56,588 nucleotides of DNA from Bremia lactucae (Eukaryota; Oomycota; Peronosporomycetes; Peronosporales; Peronosporaceae), in contig NW_027152062.1 of assembly GCF_004359215.1 (NCBI RefSeq), positions 49,098 to 105,685 on the forward strand, read 5' to 3'. Position numbers and translations under genes: made by a program. The notes beneath the pieces are model-generated. The model was not told where the DNA came from, ran no database searches, and saw only the letters and a list, made by a program, of their open reading frames with translations. How positions within the stretch are numbered: position 1 is the stretch's first letter; every line of letters begins with the position of its first letter. Below are positions 32,219 to 43,985 of this stretch, in pieces.

Positions 32219-32690
32219 TGTAACGGGGTGTCCTGTTGCATAGATATTATTTCCTATACGAGGAATATTATCTTTTTTTGCCATGAGACGAAATAAATAA
32301 AGAAATACAAAATTCTTATTTTTATTAATTTTGACTCAAATAGTTCCAATGTTATCAAATTTTGTAATATTGACGCAAAAATACATTGGTTCTATTCATT
32401 GATTAGTTTGACTTTATACCAACCCTTCCAAACACCACAAGTCACGATTGTGCGGTGCGCGAGGAGGCGCCATACATACATAGTTTGTTATAAATACAAT
32501 AAGTTCAGTAGTAGATATAAGATCGTAACGTAGGAAACTAAATGTATTAATACAATTTTACTTTTTCTCTATTCTAAAGCCTTAGTCTAGACCTTCAAGC
32601 CGAAGACCCTTAGCTTCATAAAAACCTTCCTCTGTACCTTTCTGTAAAAGAAGTGCTGAGGCAACTCATCGACACTGTAATCAGTGTAAG
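32219..32690 (-). repeat. Family A LTR, downstream part
   Basis: On the minus strand it ends CCCCGTTACA at 32219 and follows the 46660-47073 LTR through AAACTGTATTAATA-like and TTGCGCACCGCAC-like sections. It is the probable 3' LTR end of the minus-strand element to its right, from which it is separated by a gap. Confidence 0.65.
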
Positions 32691-32767
32691 GTTAATTAGT
32701 AATGATCAGTACTTTCATCCAACATGGGCATGTTGGAAGAAGAAGAAGGGCGAATTCCAGCCCCTCA

Positions 32768-32867
32768 NNNNNNNNNNNNNNNNNNNNNNNNNNNNNNNNN
32801 NNNNNNNNNNNNNNNNNNNNNNNNNNNNNNNNNNNNNNNNNNNNNNNNNNNNNNNNNNNNNNNNNNN
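32768..32867. other. Assembly gap (100 N)
   Basis: Exactly 100 undetermined bases, the usual placeholder for unknown gap size. The sequence to the right starts abruptly inside a retroelement repeat. Confidence 0.97.
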
Positions 32868-34209
32868 GAAATTGCATTTTAGGTAGGGTAGCAGTACTTT
32901 ATAGTGCTTTTTCACCCACTCTAAAGCGTTCATTATTTTTGCGACCATTTCGGTCCGTATATTCTTTTTGCTTGTCCTGTGCGCTTGCCATCGAGTCACG
33001 GACTTTTCGTGTGATGGCTAATCGCTTATCCACAAAGTGTTGAGCCTCGCTCATGCTTTTAGCAACAAAGTCGCTTATGACACCGCCGAGAGGTCGGCCA
33101 TAGAACGTAGTTTTATTGACCACTGCTATACTGGCAGGATCACTAGGGCAAGTTTCTATCGTTGAGATGATACTCTTGCGGGTCATCGTCATATTGACGA
33201 ACCTATGTCCCTCTTCGCACCGAGCATAGTGAGGGGCCCTCCCCCACTAAGAGTCGGGCTGTGCACAAACGAGACTGGCGTCCGATAATGGCGCAGTCCG
33301 CTAATATAAAACAGGTGCCTCACCCGTACTGGCGTGGACACTGTTATTTATAGCGAACTCCACAAAGAGCAATTGCTTGCTCCCATCAGTTTGACCACCC
33401 TTTTCAAGAATCCCTAAAAGATTCTTGTGGTCACAAACCAGATTCTCATGCTGACTCAGAAAATTCTCATGTCGTGTACGAAGATCCTCGAAACCGCGAT
33501 GAGCTGACGACAGCTCATCACGAAGAGCGTGATACTTCCGTTCGTTCTCCAACATTGAGTCATTCTTTGGGAGTTGCTATAGTGCGTAAGACATCCACCA
33601 CGACCCGATTGGCACGATCGGCTTGACAATCGCTCTGGGGGTGATCTGCGGTCGACATGTTGCGCTTGCTACCTGGCAGCTCGAACACATGTCGCCGAAA
33701 ACCAGACGTAAAACGTGGATTCTGGTCCGATACTATGGACTCAGGCATCCCGTGTAGTCGGTAAACATGACCCATGAGCAAGAAAGCAGCCTCCTTGCCT
33801 GTGATCGATGTTTTTCTTGGTGCTAAACGCACCATTTTGCTAAGTCTGTCTACAAAGACGACTAGCCCTGTCCGACCCTTATGATCGAGCGGCATGCCAA
33901 ACATGAAGTCCAGACTTACTAACTTCCAACCGTTGGTTGGAATTGGTAGCGGCATCAGTGGCGCACTGCTGAACGGTGTAGGCTTAACGCGCTGACACAC
34001 TTTCGCAAGAGCGAATTGAGTTAACCACCCATCTGCCACCAAAATTCCTCTAACACTCGTAAGAATGTCTTTTCACGGCCCAGATGCCCATTAGATGGCG
34101 CATCATGGAGCTCGTGAAGGATCATCAGCTTGAGATCTGTGTCATGAGGCACATAGATTCTCAAGGGATCACAAGGTGATGTGATCCCTTGAGAATCTAT
34201 GTGCCTCAT
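32868..34209 (-). pseudogene. Integrase of the minus-strand family A copy
   Basis: The zinc-binding region is intact here (34209-34021: H-E-L-H-D-A-P-S-N-G-H-L-G-R-E-K). It is followed by a core (34042-33560) identical in translation to 721-1203. The same foreign coiled-coil insert (33555-33390) and the C-terminal part to 32899 follow. The identical chimera in both copies means they share one immediate ancestor, or the assembly has duplicated a segment. Confidence 0.8.
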
Positions 34210-34220
34210 GACACAGATCT
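34133..34220. repeat. Second copy of the 41-bp perfect inverted repeat
   Basis: Same arms and 6-nt loop as 544-631, in the inverted copy of the element. Confidence 0.93.
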
Positions 34221-34396
34221 AGAGCTGATGCCATAACAGGCCATCGCTGTAGTTAAAGCGATTTAGCTTAGCTTTCAGTGCGACGGAAGGGTTACCTTTC
34301 GTCCACCAAAGTGATCCAACAGCAGGCAACAGTGGTCGTCCTGACTGTAGCTCTCTTTTATTTCAAAGGCCAATGAGCTCGTCACGTGGTATGCCT

Positions 34397-35038
34397 TCAT
34401 GGCTGCCAACGTTGACGGCTGAAATTGTGCTTTCGTACTAGACACACTTTCCTGGTGTCTAACCTCGAAGTGTCGAAGAACTTATCGATATAATCGACTT
34501 GTTCTTTCGGCAACGGCCATTGCCTGGTCACACAATACTTGGTGCCAGGTTCGAGATAAATCTCGTGCCCGATGCCCCTATCTGGTGGTAGGTGGCTCGG
34601 CACTTCTTCTGGGAACACATCGCGATGTTTCCACAGATCCTCAAAAAATGGACTGTCTCTCAAGGCATCCCAGCCTTGAGCAACAAACCCTTTCTTTTTG
34701 TCCGTTTCTAGGACGCTCTCGTCCATTGTGGACGACGAGCAACAGTTCACCAAGTTCTCTTCTGGAACTGGTGCGACTATTTCGTGGATCTTTCCTTCCT
34801 TTAATTCGGCAAGGAACAGATCCCACGACATCTCCGGGAGATTTACTATCTCCTCGGTAGATTTAAAGACTTGCCGGAGCACCTCAACTGATGATGCCTC
34901 CGCAACTTTGTCTTTGACGGCCTCGAACACCTCGTTCGAAGGCCCGTCCTCTTTATTAGAGACTGATACAAAGGTCACTCGTTTAGACGTGCCTTTGATC
35001 GTCCTAATCTGTCGGGTACTCATTCTTCGAGTCACCAC
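34397..35038 (-). pseudogene. Gypsy pol N-terminal part ending at RT start
   Basis: 213 residues. The second half has the conserved lead-in to gypsy reverse transcriptase: E-D-L-W-K-H-R-D-V-F-P-E-E-V-P, then L-P-P-D-R-G-I-G-H-E-I-Y-L-E-P-G, then W-P-L-P-K-E-Q-V-D-Y-I-D. The palm (Y-x-D-D) is absent because the frame passes directly into post-RNase H linker and stops at 34397. The deletion breakpoint sits at an ACTTCGAG motif near 34471. Confidence 0.8.
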
Positions 35039-35323
35039 GACCTTTTTCTGGGAAGCGGGTGCCGATGCACTCCTGGCTAACGCACCCCTTCCAACCGCAC
35101 CAGGCTATAGGCACTGTGCCGGTTTATGCGACGCATGACTTCCTGTGAGCTCGCCGTCAACTGCCATAGGCTCTCGGCTCTGTGCAGGACTATGGGACAC
35201 ATGACTACTTGTCATTGCCCTTTTCACTACCCCAGTTTCCACGAGCTAGGTAGGAATTGGTGACGTTTCACATCCCGTCCACGCACCCTCAACTGTGTTC
35301 GACACGACATCAGTTGCATACGG

Positions 35324-35533
35324 CTATCGCACGAGCACAATCTTTTCGGTGTCCTGCGTAGAGTTCGCAACTGTGCGTGTACGCCAGTCTATCCATGGTT
35401 GATGTTTTGCCAACCATGGCATGCCTAGGATGAGGTCATACGGACTCTCCATACCTAGCACTGTGAACTTCTCTTTACGAGAGAAGTCAATAAAGCTGAA
35501 GGCGAGTTCTACCTCAACTCTCTCAGACTTCAC
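35324..35533 (-). pseudogene. Retropepsin C-terminal region
   Basis: Shows S-P-Y-D-L-I-L-G-M-P-W-L-A-K-H-Q-P-W-I-D-W, the conserved end of gypsy aspartic proteases (I-L-G-M-P-W-L). The active-site D-S/T-G triad is not readable upstream (35534-35820 is multiply frameshifted). Confidence 0.75.
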
Positions 35534-35820
35534 GAGCGCATCGTTCGCTAAACGAACGGTCGCCTTTTCTCGCTTGCCATCCTGGAAATCGACTCAAACA
35601 TCGCTGGTCTCTTTCTTAAAGCCGCGAGTTTTACAAAAATTTTGATGCATCCGGATCCACTAGGAGGGTCATCACCTCGTCATAGCCTCGTTCTTGAGCG
35701 CTATAGACCAGCAGGGTTGAGGTCCGAAATTTCGAGACCTCAGGGACTATGCTACCCAATTGTTCGATAACCCTGAGTTTAGGGTAGCTTCAGAGTCCGC
35801 GTCAGTAGGGCATCCCGCCC

Positions 35821-36033
35821 CTACTGCGCTCCTGCATTTTTCGACCCCTCAGTGGTCGATGCAGAACTCATGCGTCTCGCACGCTGGTTCTTGCCATCGC
35901 CCTTTGAGAAGGGAGTCCTCTTGCTGGGCGTCTTTGCCCCAGCAGGGACCCTGGCATAGCAGCGAGCCATCATATGGCCGTGCTTGCAGTAAGGTAGTTG
36001 TGGTGGGTGCCTTAGCGACCTCACCCAACGCAC
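35821..36033 (-). pseudogene. gag zinc-knuckle remnant
   Basis: The short reading contains Y-C-K-H-G-H-M-M-A-R-C, a CCHC-type knuckle core with its first Cys lost at a junction. That junction fuses LTR sequence (through CCACAACTA) to gag. The rest of gag is deleted. Confidence 0.6.
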
Positions 36034-36450
36034 TTAGTACTCTGGTATACGTGTCGTCACGGAAGCGTGATCCGATTCCTCGTGCGCACTTACCAAAGAA
36101 AGTAGTTATCAGACTGATTTATATTTAATCGTATTCAATATAAATACCTATCTTTATATCATTCATAAAATGTCATCTCTGTCGATAACACTAAGATGTA
36201 TTGCGAGCGTATCTTTCTAGATACCTCGCGTAACGGATGACGCTAGCCGTCATCACTGATGTCGCTAGGCGTCATCCATCCTAATGTGAATGCACCTATG
36301 TGCATCACATTCACAAGGGTGGGTCACAATGTGAGCCACACCCAAGTGGTGGGTCTAATTACTTCACTTAAGTAATTGACCATCCCGTTAAGTACACTTT
36401 GTGTACTAAACGGGGACTGTGTAACATAAGGGCAACTTTAGCCCGTTACA
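36005..36450 (-). repeat. Family A 5' LTR, truncated
   Basis: Reverse complement of the first ~440 bp of the LTR at 7482, beginning TGTAACGGGCTAAAG at 36450. The downstream half of the LTR is missing. Confidence 0.75.
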
Positions 36451-36609
36451 CTATTCCTCTTTTAGGTAACAATAATTCCTTACGGACACCGTTACAAAGT
36501 ACGCGCATGGTGACAAGCGGGCTGCTATGAATACCGCCAGACTTCACCCGGTCTTAGCCGCTTTTCTAGGTTCGTGTTGAAAATCCGCTTGGTCAGCGGT
36601 GAATGTATC

Positions 36610-37044
36610 TGTAACGGGGCACTACCGACTTGTACTGCTTCAGTACAAGTCCACTTCGCACTGCTTCAGTGCAAGTGGTGCCACACATCACTTCACGTAC
36701 ACTAGTACGTGCAAAGGAAGAATTTCTTTAAAACACTTGCTTTAAATGTGGTTAAAAGTAAACTGTATTTAATATAGTAAAGTTTTTCTATTTCTATCTG
36801 TTTTCTACTAACTTAATTATACACTAATACAAAACATGAAATAAAGTCTTATCTATCTCTCTCTTTCCGCGCGTCCAGTGCTGACTGGGCCGCGGAGCAA
36901 GTAGATATAAAGGCCTATAGCTACCAATAAGCTTTTTGAATATTACTATGTCAAGTAATATTCCCGAAATATTATCTAATTTTTAGATATTGTATTTATT
37001 AACAGTTTTTAAGTGTTAATTTCATAACGATACACCGTGTTACA
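36610..37044 (-). repeat. Family B 3' LTR
   Basis: 435 bp bounded by TGTAACGG and GTGTTACA. It is somewhat diverged from the other family B LTRs, including a GC-rich GCGCGTCCAGTGCTGACTGG block. The 5' LTR at 43768 shares the closest variants (CTGCTTCAGTACAAG and ACTAGTACGTGCA), which supports pairing of the two. Confidence 0.85.
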
Positions 37045-37175
37045 TCTCACCCCCTTAAACGACAATTACTCTGACTGTCATTAAATAGAGTGGTCACCAT
37101 AAGGCCACTTAAGTGGAAACAATGATGATTGGTCAGAACCATCATTTTTAATTCTATCAAATAATTAACGGGTCC

Positions 37176-38907
37176 ATGCGGTCAGCTAATAGCGCGGAAC
37201 CTTCGGCTGCGGTTCATGCAGCCGCGAGCGACACATTGTTGTCTCGTGCGGCAGACATTTCGTCTGCCGTAGTATCATCTTCTCCCGCGACACTAAATGC
37301 TGCGAGTGCACGTGGTGAGTCACCACGTGAGTGCGACCCCTCTTTGGAGGTCGACTATGAATGCGAGTCGGACGAAATGGCGGACACGGGGACAGCAGAA
37401 CAGTCGCCTGATCATCGTCAGGCGGCTGACTATAAGCTTTTGAATGAAGGGGCTTAATCGGATAGACGTGCTAATAGCGTTCGCTATAGCATGTTTGGTA
37501 CCGACGATGAGGATGGTTCCCCATCGCCAGCACCGTCTCCCGTGCCTTCACCCGCACTTATCCCTGTGCGTGGTGATGACGATGGCGTTTGCCATCGTAA
37601 TTAAAGTTCTTGTGGTACCCCTGCTTCAGTGGGTACCACTCGGGGGAGCGTAGACAAGAAAATGTCTCGTCTCGCCCCTGAAAAGAAGCCGTGGCTTTTG
37701 TCCGAACGGCTAATCAATAGCTTGTCTGGAGAAACTACTACTCCCAATAAATATCCCTTATTTATTGCGACAAGCTACATGGCCTTGATCCCAGCGCGAA
37801 AGTTCTTCGCGCTGAGAAAGATTTTTATTTCGATGCTTTTTTTAAGCATCGATGGTATAGTGGCAACAACAAGCGAGATAAAAGCTCGTTGATGCAAGCC
37901 TGGAACGCGTTTGTTCGCAACGTCAAAGACATTGGACGCGAAGCCTGACTTCAAAGGCTTAACGCGGTTCACGTTAAGTTTGAAAATCGAGCTCCAACAA
38001 GTGCAAGGTTAGAACTGCACCGATTGTTTCGCGAGCAGGACTTCCATGCCTCACATGGGGTGATTCCTGTTCGTGATGTGTCGATAACACGAAACGAGTG
38101 AAAGGGGATGTTTAATCCCTTTCTTCGCCCTGGGGAAGGGCTCATATCTCTATCGAGATGCGCGAAGCGATTGACGTTTTGCAATCGATATATAAATAAA
38201 ATTTATTTAAATTTATTATATTGCGATCTCCCTGTGTTTTAAACACGCCAATCCTGCGGAAACAGCGACAGGGGCGCGTGTTTTCCGATGGACCTTCTGA
38301 ACCATCGGATGGGTCTCGTCATACTGACGGACGAGGCCCTCAACGTCAGCTACCAGCTGGGAATGAGGCTCCCAGCTGTCATGTGAAGGTGGATAACCGC
38401 AGCGAACAAGATAACTCGTTCGCTGCCCCTTCTCATCACTGTGGTTCTGGATACGTTCCACAAGGAGACGTTGACCACTGTGGGAATTCACCAATGATTG
38501 TGGTGGAGGAGGAAAAATTAGATCCACACCGTGTGTCGGATCTTATGTCGATGATCGACAAACTCGACCACTACCTCCATGTATTGGAGGACGGTCTTGA
38601 TCGCGAGCGCGGTAAGAATCACTCGTTGGAACAGAAGGTGCAGACTCAACGTATCGAACGGTTGGAAGACCGTTCGAAAAGTACGTACTCAATGTTGGAG
38701 TACGAACGGAAGTATCACGCTCTTCGTGACGAGTTGCCGTCAGCTCATCGCGATTTCGAGGAATTTCGAATTCGGCATGAGAATCACCATGCTCAACATG
38801 AGAGTCTGGCTCATGATCACAAGGATCTTTTGATGATTCGTAAAAGGGGTGGTCACATCCGTCCGCGGAAGAAACCGCGTACCGAAGGTACGGGCGGAGC
38901 CGCATAG
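37176..38907 (+). pseudogene. Family B antisense ORF with coiled-coil end
   Basis: Reads opposite to gag-pol, starting near the 3' LTR. Parts: an Ala/Ser-rich acidic N-terminus (37176-37457); middle pieces in shifted frames with D-D-E-D-G-S-P-S-P-A-P-S-P; a G-L-D-P-S-A-K segment; and a clean 229-codon frame at 38221-38907. That last frame has a strong heptad-like stretch (H-S-L-E-Q-K-V-Q-T-Q-R-I-E-R-L-E, then Y-E-R-K-Y-H-A-L-R-D-E-L) and a basic tail. It overlaps the chromodomain on the other strand. Related pieces occur at 4284, 44777, and inside family A integrase. The function is unknown; a nucleic-acid-binding or regulatory role is only a guess. Confidence 0.5.
38216..38527 (-). pseudogene. 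Chromodomain at integrase C-terminus
   Basis: Contains L-L-V-E-R-I-Q-N-H, then Y-L-V-R-C-G-Y-P-P-S-H-D-S-W-E-P, then V-R-Q-Y-D-E-T-H, a chromodomain of the chromoviral type. The usual K-W in the second strand reads R-C. The frame is open across the module but separated by shifts from the integrase at 38924 onward. Confidence 0.75.
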
Positions 38908-38923
38908 GATACGTTCGCATCCT

Positions 38924-40300
38924 TCATGGCAATTCTATTGTGTACGCATTGCCTCTGCGATCCAGTACACGAAATGGCCCAATGGACTTAGGAAGTAGCT
39001 TAATACTACCCACAGTAGTGACTAAATGCTTTGGTAAGTTTACCGTAGACAGTAGTACTAGATCAATAATTTTAAATGAAAGAACATTTGCTCTTCCATG
39101 TTTGTCAGCGTTCCATTTCTGCCGGTCCACTGCGTTAGCAATGGAATCCTGCACGAAACGGACTACTTATTCTCGATCCAGCAGAAATTCTTGTGCTGAC
39201 TCATTTTTTGTCTTTTTAAGTGCACTTTTTGCACACTGCCATGAGATCTTTCTCTTCTTCAGCGAAGGATTCCTCGCTGGTACAAGTTCATTTTTTGGGA
39301 GCAATAGTGTCATAACTATTGCTGAGTTCCTCTCTTTCGACGTCGATTGCTTCGACATCGACATCATTCGCGTCGTCGGTAATTTCGACGCGTTTTAGCA
39401 TGATCCAGAGCCGGTTTTGCTCGCGCGAGTCCCCCCCCTTAAACTAGAGGATCCCTTTAATTGGGTGGGGATGCGAGGATGGCGTCAGCCATTCACGAAG
39501 AACGGTGTATGCGTTGTAGACGCATGCACCGAATTATTGATGGCGAATTCGACCATCGGTAAAAACTCGCTCCAATTCGGATACGATTGGACGTAACCTC
39601 GAATTATCTCACCGAGGACGCGATTGGCGCGTTCTGTCTGACCATCCGTCTCCAGATGATCAGAAGTTGACGTAGTCAGCCGTGTTTTGAGAGATCGGTA
39701 CACGGATTGCCAAAAATCCGCCGTGAATCGTGGGTGTCTATCGGAAACTAGTTCACGGGGTAAACCGCGGAGGCTGAATACCGTGTCGATAAAGACACGG
39801 GCACAGCTCAAAGCCGTATTGGACTCTGCTATTGCACCAAGATGGCACATCTTGCTGAATCTGTCTACAAAAACAAGAATTTCGTTGTTTTTGTGATCGT
39901 CTTCGGGAAATCCGAAGACGAAGTCCATAGAAACGGACCGCCAACTTTCTGCCGGAAGTTGGAGAGGATGTAGAGGTGCATGGGATGAAGGGCTAGGCTT
40001 CACCCGTTGACATACCTCGCAAGCACGAATGTACTTGCGCACGAACTGATACTGGCGGACCCAATAAAAGTCGCGACTTACTGTGAATTTAGTTTCTCAC
40101 GTCCACGATGCCGACTTGTTGGTGAATCGTGACACTCATACATGATGCGCAATTGCAAATCGTTGTGAGTTGGGATGAAAGCCGTTGCGTGTTGTGTATC
40201 GATCGGATGACGATCGATATGAAGCCGGTAATTTTTCTTAATGATTTGTTGGATGGATTCGTCAGATGATCCTATAAACGCAGAAGGTCTGTATATTCTG
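38924..40300 (-). pseudogene. Family B integrase
   Basis: The zinc-binding region (about 40300-40050) is broken. The core at 40042-39485 is well kept: C-E-V-C-Q-R-V-K, M-D-F-V-F-G-F-P, F-V-D-R-F-S-K-M, S-D-R-H-P-R-F-T-A-D-F-W, and D-G-Q-T-E-R-A-N-R with the catalytic Glu. The C-terminal SH3-like part is at 39154-38924 (I-G-P-F-R-V-L, A-Y-T-I-E-L-P). A frame break with D/K/E-rich linker lies at 39167-39367. Confidence 0.8.
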
Positions 40301-40640
40301 TGTAGACGTTCTTTATGTCATCAAACAACGTTGATGACGGAACGCTTGTAATGAGTGTTACAACAGTGGGATTATTTTCACTGTTGGAGTGCGCAGCCGG
40401 CTCGGAATCGGGTCGGCGTGACAACGCATCAGCGACGACATTAAGTCGTCCGTTTATTTTCGACGGAGGAATTATACTCCGCGAAGAAGGATAACCACCT
40501 CGCCATCCTTTGCAATAGTCACTTCAGCATTAACTATTTAAGGAGATTTCTCCTTAAGTACGTGGGGGACTTATTCCCTCAACGTCTTACGACTGTGATG
40601 GCGCTATCCCAGTCGAGTCCTCCGCGGTCGACTCTCTCGA

Positions 40641-41900
40641 TCAGCCGGTTGCGAAATCGCTGGCGTCACAGACCACATGGAATGGTCTGTCTTGATCTGC
40701 GATTGCCAAGATGGAAGATAGCATCAAGCAAAGCTTGATGCTTTCAAAGGAACGCTGACAACCAGCGTTCCATAACCACTTCCCGTCTTTTTTCATGAGA
40801 CGAGAGAGATGAACTGTCATCTCGGCGTAATTGCGTAAGTTCTTGTGCAACATCGCCGCTTGCCCAAGGAACTTTCTAAGTCCCTTGACATCGACTGGAA
40901 CTGGCCAGTCGGTGATTGCCTTGATGTTTTCGAGATCAGGGCGCATGCCGTGTTTACCGACCATGCACCCAAAAAGTGGCATTTCGCTTGCAGCGAATAT
41001 ACACTTCTTGAGATTTGCGTACAACTTATGCTTTCGCATAAGTGTAAGAACCTGACGAACGGGAGTTTTATGAACTTCCACGTCCGTCTTTCCGTCCATA
41101 GCCTGGCTATGGACGAATACTTCGTCGAAATAACCCGGTGCGAATTCTCGTACCCAAGAACCGTTTAGGCTCTAGGGTTGATAATTGAGTAATCTCCGAA
41201 GTTATTTCTGGAGGCGCATACAGATCAAGAGTACAAGCGCCTACTCTTGATCCTTCAGTAACCAAGACATTCGGTGTCGGTTTTTTCCTGGGATTCTTTT
41301 TCCACAGGCTCCCGAGGGATTAATCCTTCGGGATGCTGAAAATAAGTCACTTAAGCATAACCTATTTGAGGAGCTTTCTCCTCAAATAAATGAAAACTTG
41401 TTCCCTCAACGTCTTCCAACTTTGATTGCGCTATCTCAGTCGGGTCCTCTATGTCGACTCTCTACTCGACCTAGGATCATCATGTTGTCCCTTTAAGGCA
41501 ATCTGTATCTTCCTTGGATGTCGCCCGCTGGGCGTACATTCATGTCTCAATCCACTCGACTTATTCGATGGTGGACCTTCGGCGCTAGCTGTGCATTCGC
41601 ACAGCCGCCGGCAGCTGCATCCACAGTGTGATAAGAAATTACACTGTGATCTTGTGCAGTCGTATGACCGACTGTACCACCAGTGAGGCCATCGCACTCA
41701 CTCGTAGTACATCCACATGCTTGTGGACGCTCCAAGACGTTCATTAGATGGCCATCTGATGAACAAGTGGCAGGCATCTCTACGGATCGATGCTGCCAGC
41801 TAATTCTTGGCTCATACTTTCTGTGCCAAGATAGACCTAGGATGACATTAAATTTGTCATCCTTATCCAGTACGATGAAATCATCATCATACTGTAAATC
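40641..41900 (-). pseudogene. Family B reverse transcriptase, mostly decayed
   Basis: 41099-40641 holds the thumb and connection: L-Y-A-N-L-K-K-C-I-F, I-T-D-W-P-V-P-V-D-V-K-G-L-R-K-F-L-G, and the start of RNase H (F-H-V-V-C-D-A-S-D). The fingers and palm (41100-41900) can only be followed in scattered frames. I do not see the Y-x-D-D box. Confidence 0.7.
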
Positions 41901-41903
41901 TTT

Positions 41904-42182
41904 TTAATTGTAGTGAAATTTCACTACGCGTTTCATCACGGTTATCGATGTGCCTGTCGCTAAACGCATCGTCATCCTCGTTGGAGGGATGTCGCGCTCA
42001 ACATATTTGAGCCTACGACCCTCTAGAGATTGGCGACGAACAAAGTTATTCGACGCTCCGCAGTCCACTACGGATCTAAGTGACAAATCATTTGTCACTT
42101 TAAACTTCAAGGTGATGAAAGATACCGCATCACCAGGTGCAGAGAAACATAATGATTGTGTGTCTGAAGCAACTTTTGTCAA
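41904..42182 (-). pseudogene. Family B aspartic protease
   Basis: Shows S-V-V-D-C-G-A-S-N-N-F-V in the position of the retropepsin active site, where D-S/T-G-A is expected. The Ser/Thr after the catalytic Asp is Cys here. R-L-A-T-G-T-S-I-T-V follows as the flap-side region. The frame stops at 41904. The same N-terminal block begins at the right end of the window in the other copy. Confidence 0.72.
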
Positions 42183-42232
42183 GAGATTTGCAAATTCTCT
42201 TGAGGTTGCTGGATCAGTAGGGCGTTGCGCCT

Positions 42233-43065
42233 CTACTGACCCTGACCGGTTTTTGGCGGTCCACCTCGCTGTTGCGATTTCGCAACAACGTTGGATCCGC
42301 GACCGTTGCCCTTTTTGGCATACGGTCCAAAATTACGTTCAGTACCACTTGGTACTGGGCGTGGGGCACTACACTCATGAGCGTAGTGACCTAAGTTTTG
42401 ATAGCGATTGCATCTCTGTAATCGTTTATTGTTCAAAAAGCGAGGTTTCTCGCTTTCGACATAAGAGAGGTCCATAGGTTCTGGACATCCAAGCTCGTGT
42501 CGTCTCGGAGGACGATACGATGACAAATTAGCTTCAGCTCGTCTCAAGCTTAAGTCCTCCTGTTCCGCAACGGATGTTGCTTTTTTAAGCGTATCCAATT
42601 CCAAGCGGAACAGGTGGGTCTTTACGGGATGATCCGTAATACATTGCAGGAACACCATAATCAACGTCTGTTCATGAACTGGGTTATTGGTGATACAACT
42701 CGCTAAAAGTCGAATGTGCTGGGCTTTAGCGTGGACATCACGCTTACCTTGCTTGAGTTTCAGAAGCTCTGATCGAGCTCTGAACTCTGCCCTAGGCGGT
42801 TCAAACGTCTGTTTGAGCCGGGCATTAAAAGCCTCTAGCGTTTAAAGATATATGGGTCGCGCAACTTAAGGCCTAGTGCCCAAGTTTCGGCACGACCTAC
42901 CAAATTTGATTAAGCAAATGCGACTTGCATTTGCTCGTCGACGATGTGACGAGCCTTTATGGCATCGTCCAATTCGACGAACCACCTTAAATGGGTGCCC
43001 TCTTCAACTCTTCTATACTTAGAGATGTCTATCGTTCAGTTTTCCTGACGATGCGTGTGCGTCGT
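42233..43065 (-). pseudogene. Family B gag, C-terminal two thirds
   Basis: gag helical region (R-D-P-Y-I-F, the W-F-V-E-L-D-D-A-I block) with stops, then an open frame at 42664-42233. It ends in a zinc knuckle C-N-R-Y-Q-N-L-G-H-Y-A-H-E-C whose second Cys is Tyr. It is continuous with the gag N-terminus at 43503-43740 except for the mitochondrial insert. Confidence 0.72.
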
Positions 43066-43502
<437 letters not shown>

Positions 43503-43740
43503 GCTACCTCCTCTTCACCTCGTCAAGCTCATGTTGTATGAAATTGGCGATGGCTGAAAGAAAAGCATCTCTGTCCAAACCGGACAGCATGGCCAGGATG
43601 GCATCATTTCCTACGGTCGAACTCATTCGTTCGACCACACTCCTTTATATCACTTAGAAAGGAGTAGCTATAACGCGAAACGTGATGCGTATTTTCATTA
43701 TCATCTACCTTGTCCATGTTAGATGATAGAACTGTGGTCC
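43503..43740 (-). pseudogene. Family B gag N-terminus
   Basis: Reverse complement matches 55372-55590: the S-S-T-V-G-N-D-A-I-L-A-M-L-S-G-L-D block and H-E-L-D-E-V. It is cut by the mitochondrial insert at 43502. Confidence 0.72.
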
Positions 43741-43767
43741 TTGGACGGACTACAAAGTGCTACCAGG

Positions 43768-43985
43768 TGTAACGGGGCACTTCCGACTTGTACTGCTTCA
43801 GTACAAGTCCACTTTGCACTGCTTCAGTGCAAGTGGTACGTCACTTCACGTACACTAGTACGTGCAGAGGAAGACTCTCTTTGAAACACTTGCTTTAAAT
43901 TGGCTTGAATGAAAACTGTATTTAATTTAATTAAGTTCATCTGTTTCTATCTTTTTTCTACTAACTTAATTATACACTTTTAAAT
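43768..43985 (-). repeat. Family B 5' LTR, truncated
   Basis: Starts at the conserved LTR end next to the TGGTAGCAC primer-binding site (43758-43766 on the minus strand) and runs about 218 bp, breaking off in an A/T-rich stretch. The outer half and any target duplication are lost. Confidence 0.8.

Larger units (their letters stand above)
32219..36450 (-). mobile_element. Family A element on the minus strand, internally deleted
   Basis: Order on the minus strand: partial 5' LTR (36450-36005), gag zinc-knuckle remnant, protease region, pol N-terminal segment, integrase, the gap, then LTR end (32690-32219). The reverse transcriptase catalytic core and RNase H are missing. Pol jumps at about 34471 from the Y-I-D-K-F-F motif, which normally precedes the RT palm, straight to the linker after RNase H. 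Bases 32868-34471 are a near-identical inverted copy of 293-1895. Confidence 0.8.

Noticed and set aside
38543..38920. Minus-strand 125-codon ORF
   Set aside because: It has no motif and lies between integrase C-terminus and chromodomain in a frame different from both. The coiled-coil plus-strand frame fits better.
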